A DNA stretch of 64,000 nucleotides from Anisakis pegreffii (Eukaryota > Nematoda > Chromadorea > Rhabditida > Anisakidae), in the NCBI GenBank assembly GCA_035041965.1, contig JAPYMA010000628.1, positions 124,001 through 188,000 of the forward strand, written 5' to 3'. Numbering within the stretch: position 1 is the stretch's first letter; every line of letters begins with the position of its first letter. Below the pieces are notes generated by a model that worked only from the letters and a program-made list of their open reading frames with translations, searched no databases and had not been told where the DNA came from. A program made the translations under genes and the position numbers. This document shows, in pieces, positions 53,901-64,000 of the stretch.

Positions 53901-56900
53901 AACAAAGACGAATGCTGTTCGAACATCAGCGATAAGGCCGCTTTGATCGCCCGTTGCCTCTCATCCATATACCAAACCTAATTTCCGTTTAGTCTCATTA
54001 CCGTCATTACTATTGAAATTGTCATTACTATTAAAATCACAACCGTTCCACTATTACTGTCATTACACCATTATAATCACGCTATTGTAAATTATACCTC
54101 TAGGTAATTACAAAAATAATTTTACGAACGAAAATATTTTCATTCATCCAAATTGCTCTCACAAATCTATGCATCATGTAACCAAGGCTTGCAATCTTGA
54201 ATACGCATCTTTTTTGATGATTTTCTGCAAATTCTGCGCAAACCTATGGCCACTGACAACTTTCGGATGAAAATAAGAATTTAAAAATAAAAACCTGAAT
54301 TTTGTCGAGCGATGCACCACTCTGTTCAATAATCGTATTCATCCGATGCCAACAATCAACACTGTACGGACTCTCCAATATCCATTCCGCATCTTCTTTA
54401 CACAAACCAAAATACCTAAAAATGAGACAGAAATTGTCGAACAATTAACGACGCGATATTTCAAACAACGCGTTCAATTGATATTCTACGGACACGTTAC
54501 TTTTATCGCCGAATCACGAATAATCATTCCAACAAAAAGAGCGAAACACAAAATTAAAACTCGAAAATACTCTAGATTGCTCTGACATGACATGTGACAT
54601 CGAAAAAAGAACTAAAACTACTAATTATTAATGAATCAATAAACTAAAACTAAAACTGAAATGCTGGGGGAAAGGAACAGTAGAAATGACCAACTCTGCA
54701 GAAAATCAAAAAAAAAAAACCAAAAGCGAACACCTGTGGAAGCTTAAATATGGCTGTTGAGCCTTATTTAAGAGGCATATTTAAACATATTTAATAACGG
54801 ATCGAGATCAAGATGATGATAATACAATTTTTCAACAAAAAAATATTTTGATACACAGTATAAGAATAAAGGCCTTTAGATAAGTACTTTCAAAGAACAG
54901 TCACTTTAACTGAATGAATAAATAACAGACGATTAATGCTGCACAAAATAAAGTTGAACAGATGAAAAGAATGAATGAAACTTCAACCTGATTGCTTGTT
55001 TAGCAATGAAATGTGTGGGTGATGGAAGGGGTGGTTCGTTGACAGTACCCGTTCGAATCTGTGCCGGATAGAGGAAATGAAAGACACTTTCGGATGTGAA
55101 GCATATCATATGCGACGTTATTAACGTTCGCAATTCATTCGCACTTTGAAACGGTGACACTAAAGGAATACGATTCTGCGTCGACAGCGATGCAGCCAAC
55201 TTCGCACGAAGTTCCATCAACAGCAGACCCGTTTTGTTGCCCTTCAACGATAGCCGATACTCACGCAGAATAAAATAACAGCATATAAAACAACAGTGAT
55301 AATCAAATAAGACCTTGCTAAACATGCAAATGAATAAAAGTAGTTGGATGATTGGATGTACCCTGATTCTCGATAATGCCGCAGGTGGCTTGACACGTTC
55401 AGTCATCCAATCGATGATGTTGACAGGTGTAATGTATTGTTTCGTTAATAAATGCTGCAACTCAAACTCATCCACCTCAGATACCCACTGCGGATCACCT
55501 TCCACTCGATCGATTATGATCGCATGGCCCGTTGACAGCAACAGTTGTTGAAGGGCATCGTTTCGGGTCATCTTCAATTTCAAACAATCATCCTTAACGG
55601 CCAATTGAAAACACAATCGAGTTCGCAAATTTCATACTGTACGATCATCATTTAGTTCTACACTTCCACTAGATTCTCATCTCATCGAAAAGTACTTCGA
55701 CACATCTCAAATTATTCAACAATTCTTCACAATAGTTCAGGTTGAATGGAAACAGTAATATCAAAAATATTTCATGATGATTCATACAATGCTTCAATTG
55801 GTTATCTTACATCGTCCGATTCAACAATGCCCATCAAAAACTTCGAAAAAATTTTCATTCCATCTCTGATATTTTTAAAAACAAATTTGATAAAATCACA
55901 ATAAATCAGTTGGCGTGCTGAAGTTCCATGTTGTTATCTGATCAAATTTATTATGAAACAGAAGTAAACAAGGTGGAGAGTTCATACTCAGCTATTACTC
56001 TGAATCTTGACCTAAAAAACCGCATGAATGAATAAAAACAAACTTTATGTTTCATCGCCGATTGTCTCCACCGATCCAGACGTCCAATTTTTGATTCTAA
56101 AGAGCCACGAATATCCTTAAAATGATCCGAGTTGAATGGAAAATCAACTGATAGAACCCTCGAAAAGTCAACAGATTTCCTTTGAAAATTTAACGACTCA
56201 ATACGGCTATTGATTGCAACCGGTCTAAGCTTATTTATCCGTACGGTTACTCAACTAGTTAATGCATATTTCATACATAAGCTTGTTCAAGACCATTAAG
56301 GTGAGTCTGCTGGAGTATTTGAATCATTCAACAAACATTTCCACCGAACAAACATATTCTGAATGTAAGTATATCTCAAAAAGTATTCATCTGTACTTCA
56401 TGAAGATAATCTCGACAATAATCACTCACCTCACGTCCCTTCAAAACACGTTCAACAACAACTGGAACATCGATTGGATTGACCGTTGTACGTATTTTTT
56501 CTGAAAATTGATGAATTGTAAACGAAAACATTTGCATAAAAACTTTTCTCTTTCCAAGAAATGAACTGATCACTGCATTAATGATAGTGACAATAAGAAT
56601 GGAAACATTAGCAATTCATCACTGAGAATTACAATAATAATTATTATTATGAAGATAATAATTACAACATAATCCTGATAATAACGTATAAATAATCGGT
56701 CAATTGCTTATAATTACAACTCACCGACACATTTTTCGTCCAAATGAAGTGCTTCAAACAATCGTTGATATGCGTAATGTTCAACCGAACGATAACGTTC
56801 ACCCTTCATGTCGAATGGCAATGCAAAATAATTACTCAACGGCCGAAAGATTCCCTAACAACAAAATGTTTAATTTGAATAATTTTCTTGCTCAATATAT

Positions 56901-58724
56901 TCAAACAAATTTTCCCATTTTACTCATCCCTTTTCAACAATTACCACCTATTTAATGCTACTAAAATTAGAACGATCCGTTATAAACATTCCGTAATCAA
57001 ACGAAGACTAATACAGGCAAAAACAGTGACTCAAAAAGTTGATGATTTATTCACATTTGATAATCACTAAGAAAAACTCGGAACAGAAGAGATTCGTGAA
57101 AACGTTACTCAAAAAAAAGAACCTGAAGTGATATAACCAAATCAGACGCAGTAATTTTTACTGTCATGCCATCTTGGTCAATTGATATACCATCCACTTC
57201 AATTGGCTGCGTGCTCAGAAGTTTGGCACGCTTCTTCTCGGCTACTTCATACCTGAACAACAATGACAATCATAATGATAGCGTGAATATGGATAATGAT
57301 ACCAACTAGCGGCGATGATATTGTTATGATGAATTCATGTGAACATCTGAATGGTAATAATAAAAATGATAATAATAATAATAGTAATAATAATAATAAT
57401 AATAATAACAATGATAATAATAATAATACAACCACATTAATAATGATTGATGACAAGAGAAAATCTTCTCAAAATGGTGAAATATCGTTCATCAGCAGTG
57501 TACACGATAAGAAAACGATCGAGCGAACACCAGCTCAAAAACAAACCTCAGCCACATCAAGAAATAACCGAGCTGATTATGCCCTAAAGCGGCCGGTCTG
57601 ACGCGTTCATTACGCATCCAATAGCCGAGCATATCGACGTCGATCTTCTCCTTGTTCATCCACTCCACGAACGAATCCTCATCCATACCGATACCCAACT
57701 CACTATCCCTCGCATCGCACACTATCAGCAACGCATCTTTTGTTTCCATCAATGCTTTTTCAAATGCTGCAATAACATTTGATCATCACTCCAAAATTTC
57801 GATAATCTGTGAATCTCTTACACGTGGACTAGTACAAACGGATTCATTCTAGCTTCATCCGTTTGGAGTAGTCTAGAGTTCCGTTTTAGGCTTAAGCTTT
57901 GAACTAGGTATAGGCTTGCAAGCGAATAGAATACATTTATAAACAATTTTATACGACATTCAAACGTTGCCGAAATTTTTACATCAAAAGTTCTTAGCAG
58001 TGAGTTCATTCAAACTTTCATCAAGAGATTGGATGAATGAATGAAGCTGATTGGATCTCGTTTACCTGCATCTTGCTCGACACGCAACCGCAATCCTTGC
58101 ATTGTATAAGACTGCCGGCTTGTTTGAAGATAAGCAGCTAACGAGTTCATATCATGCCCCGCCGGCATATTCTCCTTCAACAACTGCCGGGCCTGAAATT
58201 CGTCAGTGTCATTTCAATCATGATTTGAAACTTCGTAAACTGGCTTCCCCAATAAAATATCTACATATATGTTTATGCATTATCTCCAGAACAGCTCAAC
58301 AAAATCCCAGATAGCATTCGAAATTTCCACCAAAAACACGATACATAAATACATATTAAAGAATGGAGCGAAATTTCATTGGAATGTGGTGAACGAATGA
58401 TATTGTCAAAGAACCTTGATAGGAACATCAGCACTTGATGTACAAAGCAGCTCCAATATGAGTGATTCATCAAGACTCAACTGCGTTAAGATCATAGCAT
58501 GTGCGTAGTGATCTGCTGATGGATACCTGCAACATTTCAACATTATGGGATATTTTTTGAAGATAATCACTGGAATGAGAAATTCGGGTATTCCAAAAAA
58601 TTAGCAGTAAAATGAAGAGTATATTTAGCAATCACCTTTTATCACCATCTCGTAAAGCATGGCTATAACCACAATGCAAGATATCCGTTTCATTTCCAAT
58701 CAACACTATCTTCCCATCGTCCAT
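50947..58724 (-). CDS. Triple NADAR-like domain protein
   Basis: Seventeen exons on the minus strand: 58724-58636, 58526-58415, 58192-58066, 57766-57547, 57252-57123, 56854-56725, 56500-56430, 56115-56044, 55592-55362, 55259-54988, 54415-54295, 53977-53762, 53529-53377, 52951-52852, 52564-52430, 52027-51847, 51517-50947. Phases agree and give 976 residues. I see three divergent NADAR (YbiA-like) domains. Domain 1, about 1-185: YPSADHYAHA, ALMETKDALLIVCDARD, GHNQLGYFLMWLR. Domain 2, about 227-420: LSNYFALPF, YRSVEHYAYQRLF, LLLSTGHAIIIDR, GNKTGLLLMELR. Domain 3, about 455-630: SPTHFIAKQAIRYFG, MFEQHSSLLRALLDT, GGNRLGCILMELRREF. Bacterial YbiA has SEHYFQAQKF and KNRLGYLLMELRE in the same order. 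The SEHY glutamate survives only in domain 2. The tail (about 640-976) has a helical part, then PPPGPPP, Met-Asn repeats, RS/SP motifs and the end ELSEGEIVSD. NADAR enzymes remove ADP-ribose from guanine or act on N-glycosides; activity here is unknown. Confidence 0.8.
51303..51376 (-). repeat. Met-Asn/Met-Gly coding repeat
   Basis: A hexamer-like ATGAAT/ATGGGT tract inside the last exon of the triple-NADAR gene, encoding MGMNMNMGMNMNMNMN. Such a coding microsatellite should vary in length between individuals. Confidence 0.85.
57355..57430. repeat. (AAT)n microsatellite
   Basis: Imperfect run of AAT units in an intron of the NADAR gene. Confidence 0.95.
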
Positions 58725-60693
58725 TGCCTGAAAATATGTGCAAAATTAGTTGCATCAAATTGTTGGTTTTTTAGTTTTGTAGTCAACTATCAACTGACAA
58801 TGAAATAAAAACAAACAAATGCGGGTGATGGGTGCATCTGAAAGAAATTATACGGCTGATCTTGTTTCTAATTGTAAGTCTGACCAGAGGTTTCAATTAT
58901 CACACAATAACAGAACAATTCAAAATGTGAGTGACTAGTTCAGGTTGACTTTACGCCATTCACCTGCTACATATCATCATCTCGGAACCTATGGATCCGG
59001 GAAAATAAGATCACTACTCCCAACATGGGAAATCCACACCATAATTTGGAAGAACTTAAAAAGTATGTGTAGAATGAACGGTCACTACGTCACTGTTGAA
59101 AAGAGAGATGCAGAGAGATAGTTGAGTGCGGGTGTTGGCATCGTTCGCGAAAAAGTCAGAGAATCTGAGTAAGTCACACACATGAAACGATTACCTCAAT
59201 AAGCGAGCGATTCGAAAAGTTTTTCCTCCTTCAAAGAATAAATTCGCCAGGAATATTATATACAGTTGTACAATTAAAGTGCTTTTAATTGGGGATTCTA
59301 CACGATTTTTTTCTAAAAGTTCTCTCCGGATTACCTCACAATCAGCTCATAATAAGTGGTGCTGGTCGATATAATGTGAAACTAAGCTACGACCGAAATG
59401 TCCCTATCTGAATCGTGAGGCTCAGCCGAAGGCACGGATAAGCTTGGGGATGCCTTATAGCCCAGCCTCCTTTCTTGAACGCATAAACTGCAAAATTTGC
59501 TCGGTGATATTTGTATTTTCCAGGTATTATGAATCTCCGCCAGAATTCATTTTCAGTTGAATGTTTTGTGGAACTTTTTTAAGAAGTCATCTCTTTAAAT
59601 TGTTTCGGTTTATCAAAAATAATAATAATGGTAGATGTAATGTAAATTCACGGCACGACCGAAATCTTATTGTTTACTTTATGATTAATGAACAAGCAAC
59701 TACAGAATTGCTTCTGTGGTGAGAACTGAATGAACAGCTCCAAGTGAACTCGCGGTTATTAGTGATGGCATCTGAGCGAAATTTTGTGTCGGTCAAAACC
59801 TGACCGATTTGATTCTTCATCATTCCGACAGTCGAAATCCCGACTGACTGTCAGAACGATTCGATCGGAATCCGACCTACTTAGCAGTCTGAATTTCTGA
59901 CAGTCGAAATCCCGATCGACCTTCCAAACTGCTCGGTCGGAATTTGAGCGGAATTGTTGGATATTTTCGACCGACATTCCAAACTCCTTGGTCGGAAATT
60001 GACCGAGATTGTCGGATTTTCCGGACCGACCGTCGGTCGGGTACCATCACTAGTGTAAAGGCAAGGAGACAGTGTAGTGTGCACATTTCGTTAAGCTCAT
60101 TTTCTTCCTCACCTCAAAATTTCGGTTCAGAAATTAGCCACATGAATGGATTCTGTACAGGCATTATGAGCAAGTGGTACTTGATGACACTACAGTATCA
60201 ATGGCATTGATGCAACACTCGGTTTCAACAGAACTTGGCTTCTGTTCGCGGCGGAAAGTTTTGCTCAAAACCAATTGGTGTAGCAATGTCATTGCGCAGG
60301 AGCCAGGCTATGACTTGGCTTATATCGAATTATGTGTTCACGTTATCGAAAGTAAACAATTTGCTTTAAATTCTACTCGACAGCGCGCGGATGTGAAATA
60401 AATCTGTCAACATAAATCATCACCAGAATGACTTCGATATCCTTTTCGAATCACTCATTTATTGTCGTATAATAATTGTTTTATGTATTCGATTGTGAAA
60501 ATGAGCAGATAAGTGCTACTGATGATTAGCCGCACCCATTTCGTCGCTTGACCAAATAAATCAAGGACATAAGTGGATTTTGTTTGATGACATTGTCAAT
60601 AATCATTCATTTATTTCAAGTTGTTATGTCGCTGCTAGGGGAGATATGAATAAAACGTTTGATGATGGTTGTTGTGCATTTTAGGTTCTCAAG
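58725..60693. other. Divergent intergenic region
   Basis: Between the starts of the NADAR gene and the MAGE-domain gene. The NADAR ATG is preceded by TTTTCAGGCA, an acceptor-like site. The main content is the miniature element at 59760-60052; no gene seen. Confidence 0.5.
59760..60052. mobile_element. Miniature inverted-repeat element, TAGTGATGG ends
   Basis: About 293 bases bounded by TAGTGATGG on the left and CCATCACTA on the right. The interior is packed with TCGG/CCGA words and a repeated unit GACAGTCGAAATCCCGA (about 59828 and 59898). No open frame with transposase motifs. The ends themselves begin and stop with TA, which could be a TA target duplication as in Tc1/mariner relatives. A shorter relative is at 23242-23347. 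Confidence 0.6.
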
Positions 60694-63600
60694 ATGGGTT
60701 ATTCTCGACAAAGTGATGACAGAGTAATAAGTTATTTATCTCTCTATTTTTATATTTGCCGATATCCTTGTCTCAGTTTTGCGTGAAAGCGAAAAGATCG
60801 GTTGTTTGCGAATTGATCTTGAACTGAATTTTCTTCGAGTATTTTTCCAACAAAAGCACAATCAATTCTCTCGTGCATCCCATGAGAAGGCTGCAAGAAA
60901 AAAGTGAAACAAATCAAATTTATTTAATCTATCATCCGAATTCTTTGAATTATGTTCATGCAAGTTCCTGTTTAGATCGATCATCTATCGAGAAACGATC
61001 GGTCGAAAATGTCAAATGCCGTGCAATTTTTGCTTCATCATTTAGTGAGTTATTTTACAAATCTTCATATTTGCTGCATTTTGTTTTCTGAACATAAGCA
61101 TCTCAAGTTTCTTGTTGAAGCCTCTGAATTGTTTTTTTTAGTAGAAAACTTTCATCAATCGAAAAATCTTTACAGAAATTTTCAGTAACGTTTTAGATCA
61201 ATGTTGAAAATATACTCTAAAAACCGAACATGTCCTGTCGGTTTTTTGTTGTGCTCTCAGTCGGCAGCTGTATAATTAGAGTGGCAGCTGTATATTGAGC
61301 ATATAATCTATGTAATTTTTCAGGGAGAACGAGGCATGGTGAGAGAGGACCAATTGAAGAGATTCATAACTCACAATCAGTTGCAAATGAACGATTCCAC
61401 AGAAATGGTTATTGATCAGTTGAAGCAAAATCTGAAAGAAGATTTCGGTATCGAAGTGTGTTTGAAATCGTTTACTTATTCATTTCGTTCATTCAATTTG
61501 AATTCCTTTTACTTTCTCACAATCGAACCTCTCTTAACTACATTGCGACTTGAAGTACTTCATCGAATTCAGATCATTGTTGCTGTAAGTAATCGTGTTA
61601 ATTGGTTGGTCGGGAAGAACACAATGAACTTTGACGAATTGTTTGCAGTTGTTTGCAACGATGTCATGAATGATGAGGAACAGAAGAAGGTATCATGCGT
61701 AATACGTTCTCGGCATTAATTGCGTTTGTGTAGTTCCGCCGCTGAAATTCAATTTTTTTCAGTTTTGATTTGGAGCATATAAAGTTGAGGAGTTCAGGTG
61801 ATGTGTAGTTGATTAATAGTTGATTAACGCGAAATGTGTTGCAATTGCTGATTAAATGAATGAATAAATAAATAATTAAAAAAGATTTATTCACTGACTG
61901 CTATCGATTCCATTGACTGTTTCGTATACAAACACTTTCAGGAGAGACTCAAGAAGGGATTTCTGAATTCAGTTCTGATGTACTTGTATATGGGATGTAA
62001 TCCAGCAAATGAAACGAAAATTGCACATGAACAAGTGATGGAATTCATCGTAAGTATAACGGCTACATCCATTACTATTGCTAATTTCTTCAATTGTTTT
62101 CATCTCAATTCTGTCAACTGTAAACGCCGCAAGTTTAATTGAAATGGGCAAAAAATATGTTCATTCATCCATTTTTGAAATGAAATGAATTAATTCTTCG
62201 CGTATGTTTGAGAATAGCAATGAATGTATATGTTCAACGCGCTTAGCCAAAAAATTACTCAAATCACTTCTCCTTTCTGCAACGCGAAGAAATTACATTG
62301 CATTGAGCTTCTGACTATTAAGTTAGCGAAATTTTCTTTGCATAATTTGATAAGTTTGCAGATGTTGCTTCATCAGTTTCGTATGAATTGTTTCTCATTT
62401 AAGTTAATCGATGGAATGTTTACAGAATCAATTTGAACCTGCAATATCCGAGAGAATTGGTCCTGTACAAAGTCTCATTGCACCCAATCATCTGGCAGAG
62501 TTCATCTGGAAAGGTTCTCAATAATCGAATCGCCAGATTTGTTTTTCTGTTTAACTGAATACGTCGACTCTCTTTTTGCTGGAATGCCAATATTAACTGT
62601 TTGAATTAGTGGAATCATTACTGCAAGTTTCAAGATTTAGCGCATTGCTCCGTCCATTTTTATTTTACAGTGATTCCAATTAGTTATGTGACCACCTCAG
62701 AGAATAAGTATAAATGATTAAAACATTGTGATGATTGATGTTGAAGGGTGGATTGCTTACGAGTCAGAAGTATTACAAGATTCGACTGTGGCAAACTTTT
62801 ACTCGTGGGGACCACGTGCTAAGGCCACTATCGATCGAATGGTAACTATCTCTCCGCTTTTCTATTCGTTTATTTTTCAAATATTACTCATTAAATTACT
62901 GAAACATATTGTATTTCCCTCTCCCCAACAGTTATTTATTTGTTACGTAAACATAAATAAGGATGTAGAAAAGGAACGGTACTCAAAAGGACATGGGATA
63001 AAATGGAATTCCAAGTCAAATTTACCAGGGGGAAATTGATAAAATGTTTAACAGATCATCAATAGATTATATTCTGAAACAATATCATAAACCAACCCAA
63101 GTAGTCATTCGAACTGTAAAACAACTGGTCAGCAGTAAATGACCACAACTTGTTTTTGTTTTCAATTCAATGAGATCATATGGGATCGAGCGAATTGAAA
63201 GGCATCTGTCTTAAAGTGACATAAAATCATTTCTGATCAATGTAGAGGGGAATGGAATGAAAGGGAATTCGGTTCATGGAAAGGGCCCACTAAATCAGAA
63301 GAATACGGGTTTCATGTTTTGGTCATTGAAAACTGTACTCTAATCTGCATTCAAAACGCTGAGCTTTTCAGCATTCAGGAAACATAATAGATAAAGGTTG
63401 TTCTTCGATTTGCCTGTGAAGATTGATTTGCGATGAATTAATTAAGTGGAAATTAAACACTTGATTGGGAGCGGAAAGGCATGAACTTTTAAAAGACGAA
63501 ATGGAACGCTTTTTTGTACCACTGAAATACAGTTCGAATGAATTTTACAAAGTGATTTCCATTCTGAACCATCCAAATGAAATTTTTAAAATCGTCCAAT

Positions 63601-63731
63601 AGTTTTGTGAGTTTCAGAAATTATTGGAAGCATTCTGTAGAATCAATGGAAGTGAATGTGCACAATGGAAATATCATCTGCAAGACGCAACAAACGCATC
63701 ATCAAACAGCGCTGAAACGCAACGCGAATAG
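60694..63731 (+). CDS. nse-3: MAGE-domain protein, NSE3-like SMC5/6 subunit
   Basis: MAGE homology protein; the ancestral single-copy form is NSE3, which with NSE1 and NSE4 makes the DNA-binding head module of the SMC5/6 complex. Exons: 60694-60723, 60976-61044, 61324-61455, 61573-61689, 61942-62049, 62426-62513, 62747-62841, 63618-63731; phases agree, 250 residues (human NSE3 304). Matches in order: SNAVQFLLHH, MVREDQLKRFI, LKEDFGIE, SNRVNWLVGKN, LKKGFLNSVLMYLYMG, FYSWGPRAKATIDRM and KLLEAFCRINGSECAQWKYHLQDA. The wing-helix order and the WGPRA motif are diagnostic for MAGE. The GTAAGT...TTTGCAG stretch at 61585-61648 looks like an intron, but removing it breaks the frame, so I keep it as coding. 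The first two exons are less certain than the rest. Confidence 0.82.
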
Positions 63732-64000
63732 ACGTATCTCGATAATTATTATTATGCTCAGTATCTAATGATCAAATGATCTATCTGAGACTGTGATCTC
63801 AACTTGTCACTTTTAAAATACATATTATTGAGTTGTTTTTGTATATCTTTGGTTGTTTGTTCATTTTACTGCTCATGTTGATTAATTTTGTGAACATTAT
63901 CTCATTTCTTGTGAATATTGCATTGTAGTCTTTTAAAAAAATTTGTAATGCATTAAATCGTTGTTAGTTGTAGTTTAGAAATCGTTATCACATAGAACAA
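63732..64000. other. 3' flank of the MAGE-domain gene
   Basis: AT-rich, no further gene seen before the window ends. Confidence 0.5.

Noticed and set aside
1..64000. tRNA, rRNA and CRISPR signals
   Set aside because: No cloverleaf with both boxes and a paired acceptor stem, no rRNA blocks and no regularly spaced repeats were seen; the R2 boxes are too diverged to call a tRNA.

Overview
This is AT-rich eukaryotic nuclear DNA. Every recognisable gene is broken into short exons by spliceosomal introns, and there are no operons of bacterial type. The gene set (SVOP-type transporter, FAM136A, DMC1, tyrosylprotein sulfotransferase, TAF7, ZNF830, a NADAR-domain protein, an NSE3/MAGE protein) is that of an animal. 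Acceptor-like TTTCAG sites sit just upstream of several start codons, as expected for spliced-leader trans-splicing. My best guess is a nematode outside Caenorhabditis, because it keeps the meiotic recombinase DMC1, which C. elegans lacks. The species cannot be told from the sequence alone.

Layout. 2.6-9.2 kb, minus strand: an SVOP/SV2-like major facilitator gene with transposon debris in its introns. 10.7-11.3 kb, minus: three phase-compatible small exons of an unidentified gene, possibly a remnant of strumpellin (WASHC5). 12.5-15.5 kb: a decayed direct duplication of 23.2-25.9 kb that carries a dead copy of the 5' half of dmc1. 19.7-20.8 kb, plus: FAM136A. 24.4-27.8 kb, plus: intact DMC1 (348 aa). 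30.6-34.6 kb, minus: tyrosylprotein sulfotransferase (361 aa). 35-44 kb: no convincing gene; it holds a long foldback hairpin, a broken RTE-type LINE tail and small repeats. 44.3-46.2 kb, minus: TAF7 (242 aa), head to head with ZNF830 (46.9-48.9 kb, plus, 259 aa). 50.9-58.7 kb, minus: a 17-exon, 976-aa protein that I read as three tandem, divergent NADAR (YbiA-like) domains followed by a low-complexity, arginine/serine- and proline-rich tail. 60.7-63.7 kb, plus: an NSE3/MAGE-domain protein (250 aa).

The genes do not form one pathway. DMC1 (meiotic strand exchange) and NSE3 (SMC5/6 complex) both act in chromosome repair, TAF7 acts in transcription initiation and ZNF830 in splicing and genome maintenance, but nothing in the layout shows joint control. 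The most unusual signals are the triple-NADAR protein, the recent-looking partial dmc1 duplication with its ATP-binding loop deleted, and the splice-site habits: three GC-AG introns among about 57 and a very loose 5' splice site that often has T at +3. Exon boundaries were placed by hand from splice sites, reading phase and remembered protein families; no alignment or database search was run.
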